From Planctomycetota bacterium (GTDB lineage Bacteria > Planctomycetota > Phycisphaerae > WQYP01), in the NCBI GenBank assembly GCA_021809365.1, contig JAKBAC010000042.1:1-20388 (forward strand): a stretch of 20,388 nucleotides of DNA. Direction: 5' to 3'. Within the stretch, counting starts at the first letter, position 1; the number at the start of each line of letters is the position of its first letter. Both the position numbers and the translations under genes were made by a program. Shown one piece after another: positions 1-6,463 of this stretch. A model generated the notes under the pieces. It ran no database searches. It saw only the letters and a list, made by a program, of their open reading frames with translations, and was not told the origin of the DNA.

Positions 1-27
1 GCAACTTGCCGGGGAACCTGCAAGGCG

Positions 28-891
28 GTGAACTTCCTCAAACCCATTGAGGATGGGATCATCGCCGGGGTTCGTCTCGGTGTGGCCGCGGCGCTCAAGA
101 GGCCGTTTATTCAGGCCGTTGTTGACCTGGCACGGGACATCACGCCGGCGACACAGGTGGCACCGGTGGATGATGACACCATCAGCGTCGGCGGGATGCG
201 AATCCGTGTTTCGCCGCTGCATGAAACGTATCTGGAACATCCTGAAAATCTGGCGGAGAACATGAAACGATTTTTCGACGAGCTTTTCGTGCGGGAAACC
301 GATCAGGAAGAGGACAACGCGGACGGCCCTTGGATGAAAGTACGCGCCGAGGTGTTCCCGGTGCTGGTGCCCAAAACGGTGGCGGCCACGCTGCCGGCCA
401 ACGTCATAACCGAGGAGTGGGTCAACGATTTGATTATCTGCTATCAGGTCAAATCGCGCTCCACACTCGTGAGTATGGAAGATTGCCGCCTGTGGGGTGT
501 GGATCAGGAAACCCTGCACGAATATTCCATGGGGAATCTTCTGCGCACCACGCGGGAATTAAACATGACCGGTGGAAAATGTGACAACTATACACTCTTC
601 AGTTTTCCGACGGATCATCCGCTCAATGGCGCGCGAATCCTGTTGCCGCTGGTACAACACCATCTGCGGCCATATCTGGGCAGCAACTTCTATATGGCCA
701 CGCCGGATCGTGATCTGTTACTGGCCTTCTCCTGCGAGGATGAACGTACCCTCAAATGGATACGCCATCAGGTGGAGTTGCGTTATTCCAAATCCATCAA
801 TCCATTGAGTGACAAACTATTTCTGGTTACACCCGACGGCGTCGTCGGGGATCGCTATCGTCTTGAAGAGGAGGATCATGGTAAGCAGTAG
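28..891 (+). CDS. DUF1444 (UPF0354/YtpQ-like) family protein
   Basis: A soluble 287-residue protein with no signal peptide or membrane segment. Its C-terminal two thirds follow the layout of DUF1444 proteins (Bacillus YtpQ type): a 'VFPVLVP' strand near residue 110, 'LIICYQV' near 135, a 'LHEYSMGNLLRTTREL' helix, and 'NFYMATPDRDLLLAFS' near 220 followed by a 'NPLSDKLFLVTPDG' ending. The molecular function of this family is unknown to me. The GTG start at 28 overlaps a TGA (29-31) that closes the +2 frame running in from the left edge, a GTGA arrangement typical of translational coupling, so this may be the last gene of an operon. The reading frame stays open to base 1, so a start further upstream cannot be excluded. 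A hairpin terminator follows about 45 bp after the stop. The family call is from remembered motif layout, not from a search. Confidence 0.75.
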   Translation: MNFLKPIEDGIIAGVRLGVAAALKRPFIQAVVDLARDITPATQVAPVDDDTISVGGMRIRVSPLHETYLEHPENLAENMKRFFDELFVRETDQEEDNADGPWMKVRAEVFPVLVPKTVAATLPANVITEEWVNDLIICYQVKSRSTLVSMEDCRLWGVDQETLHEYSMGNLLRTTRELNMTGGKCDNYTLFSFPTDHPLNGARILLPLVQHHLRPYLGSNFYMATPDRDLLLAFSCEDERTLKWIRHQVELRYSKSINPLSDKLFLVTPDGVVGDRYRLEEEDHGKQ

Positions 892-937
892 TCATCGGCA
901 GCCAACCGTAGAGTAACAACACGGAAGGCTTCTCCTA

Positions 938-989
938 AACACCGGCGGATTGTCAGGCGAGGGCCTGGCATACCCGCCGGTGTTGCTTT
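938..989 (+). terminator. Rho-independent terminator after the DUF1444 gene
   Basis: Perfect 11-bp arms AACACCGGCGG (938-948) and CCGCCGGTGTT (974-984) enclose a second nested stem, TGTCAGGC (951-958) with GCCTGGCA (963-970, one G-T pair). The nested hairpin is followed by GCTTTT. The U-run is short, but the stem is very stable and lies between a stop codon and the promoter of the next gene. Confidence 0.65.
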
Positions 990-1018
990 TGGGGAGGGGA
1001 AAGATATTCGGTTTTTAG

Positions 1019-1047
1019 TTGACGTGGGGGCGTTGTGGTGGTACATA
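1019..1047 (+). promoter_or_regulatory. Sigma-70-like promoter for the lipoprotein gene
   Basis: TTGACG (1019-1024), a 17-bp spacer and TACATA (1042-1047). Transcription would begin near 1054. A GTG at 1024 therefore lies inside the promoter and cannot be the lipoprotein start, which supports the start chosen at 1096. Confidence 0.5.
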
Positions 1048-1095
1048 AATAGGCGATTTCCGATAGGGTGGTGGTGCGCCATGGCAGGAGTTGAC

Positions 1096-2805
1096 GTGAT
1101 TTCTAATACACAACGCCCCGTTCGTATGGTTTCCAAGGCTCAAACGCCTGTCCTCAACGGCTCCGCCGCATGGGGCAACGCAGCGCGGCTCATGGGATTT
1201 GCCGCCGCGTTTGCGGTTACCGCGGCGCTAGGTGGTTGCGGCGCATCGCCTTCCCATCAGGCCGATGCGCAAGCGCAATCCGCATCTGCCAAGGCGTCGA
1301 TGCTCCTTGCGACTGCGGGCAGATATCATGCCAAGGCCAGTTTTCCAGTGGCGATCAGTTCGCCTTTAGATTCGGGAGCAATGGTCGCGGCGGTGCGTGC
1401 GGCGAAGGGAAATCCCGCGGCGTACATTGAGCCGGTATCCGTAGCGCGCGATTTGCGTCAAGCTTATGCCGCACTTTCCAGCGCATTGGGTGACTCGGCT
1501 CTGAATTTCCAGTTCAAGGGATTACTGGAGATGCAGCGCGGTCAGGTCAGTCTGGCTTCCGCACAACTGCACGCCAACCAACTCTCGCAAGCAATCATGC
1601 AATTGCAAAATCAGGTTTTATCACTGGATTCACAGGCCGCGCGGGTTGGAAATTTTGCCGCGAAGATGGCCTTTCTCAAAGAGCAACACGATCTTTATGT
1701 CCATCTATATGATAAAGATCTCCAGCATGCCCGCGACCAGCGGAAAATCGCTGCTGATGCCGTCGCTGCCGCACAAAAGAAATTGGATGCCGTGACGACT
1801 ACTCTGGCGCATTATCAGGCTCTTGCCAAAAACATGGATCAACAGGGTATGGCATTGCAGACGCAGGGTGAGCTAACCGTTACGCCCGTCACCCTGGCGG
1901 ATTTCAAGCGCGGGGCCGGTCTGCTGAATCAGGCCGCGGCGGCGAATCAGCAGGCGACCGTCCTGGCGGCGCATCAAGAACTTGCGGAGCTGAGTTTGAA
2001 TTCCGCAAAATTGGAGGTTCAGCAGTGGGCCAATCAAGTTGCGGCTCTGGAGCAGGCTCAAAAAGCGGCCGTGGAACTGGCGCAAAGCGATGATTCGCAA
2101 GTTGCCGCCATCAAGGCGGGTGTCACCGTTCTGATCGATGGTAACGGCAAGTCGCCGACATCAGTCGCCGGGCGGGCCGCGAGGATCAATAAACTCCTTG
2201 AAACCATCGCCAAACAATCCGCTCTGGCGAAGAAATTCGCCGATGATGCCGCCGGATATCTCGCTACCGCGATCAATGAACAGCGCCGCGCCGGCGTGTA
2301 TGCGCAAAGTCTGATCAGTTCCGGGTATAAACCGGATGATCCGCTGGTAAAGGCCAACAACAGTCGGGCCGCCGAATGTATTTTGAACATTTATAGCGCC
2401 GCCGCCGCGCTTAACGCCGGTCAGATTGCGGCCATGCGGATGTACGCGGCTCAGTTGCAGCAAAGTGCCTCCGAAGCCGGTCGACAGATATTTACCGTCG
2501 TGGCCGAGCAATCACCATTGTCGGCACCGGCCACGGGCACGATTGAAAAATTCCGCAAGCAGGCCCTGGCCCAGTTCAATGCCAATGCCGCCGGAGCGTT
2601 AAATCGGGCAAAAATGTTGTATCCAGCCCGCACCTCATCGCTGCAATGGATTGTACCGGCCATGCTTTATAACGTTGATGTGTCGGTGGCGAATATTGCC
2701 AATGATGCCGCGGTTCGCGCTGCGGCACTCAAGGCCGCCGCCACCAGCGCCCAAGCGGCGGAGAAGCTCAATACCTCGCTGCACCTGCCGCTGCCACAGC
2801 AGTGA
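1096..2805 (+). CDS. Large alanine/glutamine-rich helical lipoprotein, function unknown
   Basis: I do not recognise a family. Using the GTG at 1096, which has AGGAG five bases upstream (1086-1090), the product is 569 residues. The N-terminus holds a basic stretch, a hydrophobic segment (MGFAAAFAVTAAL) and a lipobox LGGC with the modifiable Cys at about residue 48, so it should be a signal-peptidase-II lipoprotein anchored to a membrane and facing the periplasm. The long n-region (about 30 residues before the hydrophobic core) is unusual; an ATG at 1126 would shorten it but has no ribosome binding site. The mature part is almost entirely predicted helix, rich in Ala, Gln and Leu with heptad-like spacing from about residues 130 to 350, suggesting coiled coils. 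No catalytic motif or repeat unit is obvious. It has its own promoter and converges on the GT21 gene with only 14 bp between stops. Confidence 0.8.
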   Translation: MISNTQRPVRMVSKAQTPVLNGSAAWGNAARLMGFAAAFAVTAALGGCGASPSHQADAQAQSASAKASMLLATAGRYHAKASFPVAISSPLDSGAMVAAVRAAKGNPAAYIEPVSVARDLRQAYAALSSALGDSALNFQFKGLLEMQRGQVSLASAQLHANQLSQAIMQLQNQVLSLDSQAARVGNFAAKMAFLKEQHDLYVHLYDKDLQHARDQRKIAADAVAAAQKKLDAVTTTLAHYQALAKNMDQQGMALQTQGELTVTPVTLADFKRGAGLLNQAAAANQQATVLAAHQELAELSLNSAKLEVQQWANQVAALEQAQKAAVELAQSDDSQVAAIKAGVTVLIDGNGKSPTSVAGRAARINKLLETIAKQSALAKKFADDAAGYLATAINEQRRAGVYAQSLISSGYKPDDPLVKANNSRAAECILNIYSAAAALNAGQIAAMRMYAAQLQQSASEAGRQIFTVVAEQSPLSAPATGTIEKFRKQALAQFNANAAGALNRAKMLYPARTSSLQWIVPAMLYNVDVSVANIANDAAVRAAALKAAATSAQAAEKLNTSLHLPLPQQ

Positions 2806-2819
2806 ATTTTGCCATTCAA

Positions 2820-4049
2820 TCATGGCGGGAGCACGAGCGTTTTTGTGCGGGAACACATCTGATAGCGAATTCCACGCCAGGTAATTCGTCGGCCCGCCGC
2901 AGCGCCCAAAAGAAACACCGCATTAACACCATACACCGCCGGCAAGCCCAGGGTGAACCAGAACCGGGTCCGCCGAATCGCGGCATCGTGCTTCGGAAGC
3001 AGCCGACATGCCGCCCGCATTACCATCCAACCACGGAAAGCGCTCAAACCATACAGGCCCACGAATACACCCATCGGGACGACCCACCAGGGCGAGCTGA
3101 CGCAGGCCAGCACAATGGCTGCAGCCGGTGCTGAAAGCAACGCGAAAATATAGAGTGCCGCCCCCGCCACCGCGGTAACCCATACGCGCGCTGCGCAGAC
3201 GCGCGTGATCCGGTATTGCCGCACCGCGAATTCCCACGCGTGGGGCCAGTCAAAGGCGGCCTGTGACGCCACAATACACTGCGGCACAAAATGAATTTTC
3301 GCGTGCGCTCGCTTCTTGACGCACCATGTTAAAACATAATCATCGCTCAACGCCCCTTGCCAGGCGTCAGCAATGCCGAACGCGAAAAAATCCGCCCGCC
3401 GGATGGCCATGGAACCGCCCCATGCCATCGTGCGTCGATAAGGTCCAAGCAGTGTGCCGACCATCGCGTTGAGCACGCAAATAATCGCATTGGCCGGGTG
3501 GGCGTTGCTGGGAACATAAAACCGGTAGCCCGTGGTGGCCCCGATATGATGTGAATTGAGCATCGAAACCAGGGAATGCAGCCAATTTGCCGCCGGGTGC
3601 GCATCGGCATCCATAAAGGCCAGAATGGTGTCGGCATCCGTTGTGCCGTCCACGGCCGCCAGTTGGTTATGAACTTTTTGGCCACGATGTGTCGCCTCTC
3701 CCGCGATCACCAGGTCGCTTTGCTGCGCAGTGCCGGTTGTCGCGGAAGCCTGAATCAAAGCGCAGACCGGATCATCCGCGGATTGCACCGCGAAAATAAC
3801 GCGATACCTCGGATAATCCTGATTCAGCAGGGCGGCGATATTCTCCTGCGTGTGCGCATCGACCCCCTTGATGGGAACGATCACCGCCACCATCGGGAAT
3901 TGATCTGACAGCGGCTGTTGAATCACCCGCGGCATCCGCAGATTGAAAAATTGCGCCACCCGCGCCGCCCACATCGCGATCAGCAACGCCATCGCCCAGA
4001 GCAGAGCCAAAACAATGTTGTACCAATGTGCAAATAAAAGCTGGATCAT
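2820..4049 (-). CDS. Ceramide glucosyltransferase-like (GT21/HpnI-type) membrane glycosyltransferase
   Basis: A 409-residue processive-type GT2-fold enzyme expected to transfer a sugar from a nucleotide donor to a membrane lipid at the cytoplasmic face. From the ATG at 4049, one N-terminal membrane helix (about 8-34) precedes the 'MVAVIVPIKG' donor-binding strand. The GT21 signature follows: DD at 92-93, MDADA (D147, D149), SDDYVL (D236, D237) and RQYRI at 277-281, which replaces the usual (Q/R)xxRW and lacks the final Trp. Two or three C-terminal membrane helices close the protein. The spacing of these motifs is close to that of eukaryotic glucosylceramide synthase. Starts at 4094 or 4136 are in frame but lack ribosome binding sites, and a promoter-like sequence sits just before 4049. 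The lipid acceptor (ceramide, diacylglycerol or a hopanoid, as for HpnI) cannot be told from sequence. No hopanoid or sphingolipid genes lie nearby. Confidence 0.82.
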   Translation of the reverse strand: MIQLLFAHWYNIVLALLWAMALLIAMWAARVAQFFNLRMPRVIQQPLSDQFPMVAVIVPIKGVDAHTQENIAALLNQDYPRYRVIFAVQSADDPVCALIQASATTGTAQQSDLVIAGEATHRGQKVHNQLAAVDGTTDADTILAFMDADAHPAANWLHSLVSMLNSHHIGATTGYRFYVPSNAHPANAIICVLNAMVGTLLGPYRRTMAWGGSMAIRRADFFAFGIADAWQGALSDDYVLTWCVKKRAHAKIHFVPQCIVASQAAFDWPHAWEFAVRQYRITRVCAARVWVTAVAGAALYIFALLSAPAAAIVLACVSSPWWVVPMGVFVGLYGLSAFRGWMVMRAACRLLPKHDAAIRRTRFWFTLGLPAVYGVNAVFLLGAAAGRRITWRGIRYQMCSRTKTLVLPP

Positions 4050-4058
4050 CGTGCGGGC

Positions 4059-4088
4059 ATCATACCCGATTGCTTTGTCATTTGTCGT
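4059..4088 (-). promoter_or_regulatory. Possible promoter immediately before the GT21 gene
   Basis: Read on the minus strand: ACGACA (4083-4088), an 18-bp spacer and TATGAT (4059-4064), with the ATG only nine bases beyond the -10 box. Transcription would start at or just before the start codon, giving a leaderless or nearly leaderless mRNA. The -10 is good and the -35 is weak. Confidence 0.35.
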
Positions 4089-4160
4089 GTACATCGTTGA
4101 ATGAACATAACGGCGCTTCGGGGCACAACGCCCCATGGCACCGTGGTGATAACCCGGTGC

Positions 4161-4279
4161 GGGCGTGGCAATTTTTCCGGGCGAACGGCGACATCAACGG
4201 CATAAATGCCGGCGCTAAAAAATGGCTCGTCCTAAAAATTCGCACCCCAGACCCCCGGTTCGGATCTATTGCCACGCCC
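4161..4279. repeat. MITE-like element, copy A, with 12-bp terminal inverted repeats
   Basis: GGGCGTGGCAAT (4161-4172) and its exact reverse complement ATTGCCACGCCC (4268-4279) bound a 119-bp segment between the divergent GT21 and folA genes. In the middle is the palindrome CGGCAT-AA-ATGCCG (4198-4211) followed by GCGCTAA. The segment 4161-4264, read on the minus strand, matches 9231-9334 on the plus strand over about 104 bp with scattered substitutions. It has no coding potential. This element makes up a large part of the 4050-4382 gap between the two divergent genes. Confidence 0.7.
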
Positions 4280-4382
4280 CCCGGTGCCGCGTTGGCCGCG
4301 GCGGTTTATGGCGGGGACGGTTGTCATGTACAATTCACGGGGGCGGGTTATTTCCGCCGTGCTTGTTGGCTTGAGGTGGTAC

Positions 4383-4874
4383 ATGTTCATAAGTCTTATC
4401 GCCGCGATGACCCCGGATCACGTTATTGGTTTTAATGGGCAGCTTCCCTGGAAGGTACCGGAAGATCTCAAACATTTCAAAACGCTGACCACTGGGCACA
4501 CGGTTGTGATGGGCCGCAAGACCTTTGAATCCATTCGCAAGCCGCTTCCCAACCGCACCAATTTTATTTTGAGCCGCGCTATTCCCACGCATCGCCCGGC
4601 CGACACACAGTGGTTTGTTAATCTGGCGGATGCCATTGCCGCCGCAGAAAACTCGGGTGAGAACGAATTGTTTGTGGTCGGCGGAGCGGAGATTTATTCC
4701 CTGGCGATGCCGGTGGCGGATCGCATGTATATCAGCATGATTCAACTGGACACGCCTCCGGTTGGCGATACCTGGTTCCCACAATGGGATCCCAAAGAGT
4801 GGCGATTGGATACGCGCCGGCAATCAGCCGGCGTGGAGTTTTTGACATATCAACGCATTCGACGGCATGGGTAG
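4383..4874 (+). CDS. folA: Dihydrofolate reductase
   Basis: Reduces 7,8-dihydrofolate to tetrahydrofolate with NADPH; cytoplasmic. The 163-residue product is the normal length for bacterial FolA. It begins MFISLIAAM and shows the hallmark elements: 'VIGFNGQLPWKVPEDLKHFK' (residues about 13-32, with the conserved Trp and the acidic substrate-binding residue in 'PEDLKHFK'), 'TVVMGRKTFESI' for NADPH binding, 'RTNFILSR' and 'ELFVVGGAEIYSLAMPVADRMYISMI'. The start at 4383 is set by GAGGTG at 4373-4378 with four intervening bases; an upstream in-frame extension to 4269 would run through the repeat element and is unlikely. It stands alone, with no thyA next to it. The stop is followed almost at once by a fragment resembling the end of the dispersed repeat. 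Confidence 0.95.
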   Translation: MFISLIAAMTPDHVIGFNGQLPWKVPEDLKHFKTLTTGHTVVMGRKTFESIRKPLPNRTNFILSRAIPTHRPADTQWFVNLADAIAAAENSGENELFVVGGAEIYSLAMPVADRMYISMIQLDTPPVGDTWFPQWDPKEWRLDTRRQSAGVEFLTYQRIRRHG

Positions 4875-4948
4875 CAGGGTGTGGCAATTTTTTCGGGCGG
4901 CATCATCCGTGATGTCAGCCGGCACCTTGAATGCGCCGCTGCACGCCG

Positions 4949-4978
4949 ACATGTTAGCCGGTGGGTTTAACCCACCGG
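4949..4978 (-). repeat. REP-like palindromic repeat, copy 1
   Basis: Arms CCGGTGGGTT (4958-4967) and AACCCACCGG (4969-4978) around a single T form a perfect palindrome. It is preceded by ACATGTTAG, so on the minus strand it reads palindrome then CTAACATGT. The same layout occurs on the plus strand at 16751-16779. Confidence 0.7.
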
Positions 4979-5191
4979 GGTGCCCCGAAGGAAGATGACG
5001 GGGCGAACCACAAATACGCAAATCAACGACGGCGACGCAAGGATTATCCGTGTCATCCGCGCAAGTAGAGGTTCGTTGACTTCCCGCGACCCCGCAGTGC
5101 AAAATCGCGTTTTGCGTGTCACCGACAGCCCCGGGCACACTTGGCAGAACCTGTCACAGCCTCCCTCCAGAAGCGTTGGATGAACAACCAT

Positions 5192-5219
5192 TTGACCAAA
5201 ACAGGCGAAGACGGATAAT
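5192..5219 (+). promoter_or_regulatory. Possible promoter for the glycoside hydrolase gene
   Basis: TTGACC (5192-5197), a 16-bp spacer and GATAAT (5214-5219). This predicts an untranslated leader of about 150 bases carrying the 5221-5256 hairpin before the TTG start at 5378. Confidence 0.4.
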
Positions 5220-5377
5220 GGGCGTCCGGCCCGTATATTAAAAATAATGGGACGCCGGAATGGAGATTCAAATGGCCAAAGAATACTCGCCTTTCATGTC
5301 AAGGCAATAGCTGCCGCGGGCATTTGCAATCGCGGCCAACATGCCCCAAATTATCATTTTACTTCGGAGAACACGCA

Positions 5378-6463
5378 TTGCGGCGAAAACTCATTGAGAC
5401 CATCCTGGCGGGCATGTTCCTGCCGGTCGCCCTGGCATTTATGCTCGCTGTTACCGGCATGGGTTCGCCGCAACATGCAGTCACAATGCGGCCGGCTCCG
5501 TTACCGCCGCTGCATTTTCCAATGTCCGGTCTGCCGCCGATTCGCGGCTTCTCCATTCAGATGGATGATCCGAAGGGCTTGCCCGGATATTTGCGGGCGA
5601 TTGATCAATTAAAGGCCATGGGCTGTCGTTGGGTTAATTTTGTCATTGACGCCCGACAGCATGATGTCCATGCGGACAATATCCATATTGATGCCCAGGC
5701 GTCGTTATCTCCCGCCAATATCCGCAAGGTGCTCATGTACGCACATCGGTGCGGACTGCATACGATGCTCATGCCCATCGTGCTTTTGAATCATGCCACG
5801 GGCGATGATTGGCGCGGCGTGATCAAGCCGGCCAACTGGAATGTGTGGTTCGCCCGTTACCGCCATTACATTCTCACCGCCGCCGGGTGGGCGCAGCAGG
5901 CACACGTCGCGATTTTCAGCGTGGGCAGCGAATTACTGTCCACAGAACCGTTTAACACGCAATGGTTGCGCATTATCCGCGATGTGCGGGAACGCTTTCA
6001 TGGTCGGCTGACGTACAGCGCCAATTGGGATCATTATCAATATGTGCATTTCTGGCCGCAGTTGGATTACATCGGCATGAACTCCTATTACGATCTCTCA
6101 GATTCCAAAAAGCCTACGACCGCCGAGGTTGTCCAACACTGGCAACGCATCAAGCAGCGCATACTGGCGTTTGCCCGGCAGCAACGCAAGCCTGTGTTGT
6201 TCACTGAAATCGGCTGGGATAATCTGGATAACACGCTGGCCAAGCCATGGGATTATGTCGGCTCGGGCCTGGTGGATCCAAAAAATCAGTTGATTGCCTA
6301 CCGGGCGTTTATACGGGTGTGGCGAAAACTACCCTCCAGCGCTTTTGCCGGCGCAATGATCTGGGAGTGGATGCCGGGAAGCAAACCCACCGACTATGGC
6401 ACCTATTCCCCACAGGGAGAACCGGTGCTGCCGCTGATAACGCACTGGGTTTCAGGGCGATAA
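5378..6463 (+). CDS. Secreted GH113-like TIM-barrel glycoside hydrolase
   Basis: A 361-residue protein with a Sec-type signal: RRK followed by a hydrophobic core (about residues 9-28) and likely cleavage near 'GSPQHA'. The start is a TTG at 5378, chosen because GGAG at 5366-5369 lies eight bases upstream and because it puts the RRK at the very N-terminus; an in-frame ATG at 5324 has no such site. The mature part looks like a (beta/alpha)8 barrel of clan GH-A: 'GFSIQMDD', 'GCRWVNFVIDA', 'VAIFSVGSELLSTE' with E185 as candidate acid/base, 'LDYIGMNSYYDL', 'PVLFTEIGWDN' with E277 as candidate nucleophile, and 'GAMIWEWMPG'. This order resembles GH113 beta-mannanases and related families. Substrate is not determined by sequence; beta-mannan or an exopolysaccharide is a guess. 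Its 3' end overlaps the opposing gene by 12 bp. Confidence 0.8.
   Translation: MRRKLIETILAGMFLPVALAFMLAVTGMGSPQHAVTMRPAPLPPLHFPMSGLPPIRGFSIQMDDPKGLPGYLRAIDQLKAMGCRWVNFVIDARQHDVHADNIHIDAQASLSPANIRKVLMYAHRCGLHTMLMPIVLLNHATGDDWRGVIKPANWNVWFARYRHYILTAAGWAQQAHVAIFSVGSELLSTEPFNTQWLRIIRDVRERFHGRLTYSANWDHYQYVHFWPQLDYIGMNSYYDLSDSKKPTTAEVVQHWQRIKQRILAFARQQRKPVLFTEIGWDNLDNTLAKPWDYVGSGLVDPKNQLIAYRAFIRVWRKLPSSAFAGAMIWEWMPGSKPTDYGTYSPQGEPVLPLITHWVSGR

Larger units (their letters stand above)
4875..5377. other. 503-bp intergenic region between folA and the glycoside hydrolase
   Basis: No convincing gene. It holds a repeat fragment at 4877-4899 (GGGTGTGGCAAT then TTTTTCGGGCG) resembling the end of the MITE-like element at 4161, a perfect palindrome at 4958-4978, a candidate promoter at 5192-5219, and a leader hairpin GGCGTCC (5221-5227) with GGACGCC (5250-5256). 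A 16-codon ATG reading frame at 5260-5310 lies in the leader but has no good ribosome binding site and is probably not translated. Confidence 0.6.

Noticed and set aside
1024..1095. Extended lipoprotein start at GTG 1024.
   Set aside because: The codon lies in the -35 element of a good promoter, and the best ribosome binding site points to 1096.
5260..5310. 16-codon reading frame in the glycoside hydrolase leader (a possible leader peptide).
   Set aside because: Poor ribosome binding site and no regulatory amino acid run; length is within chance expectation.
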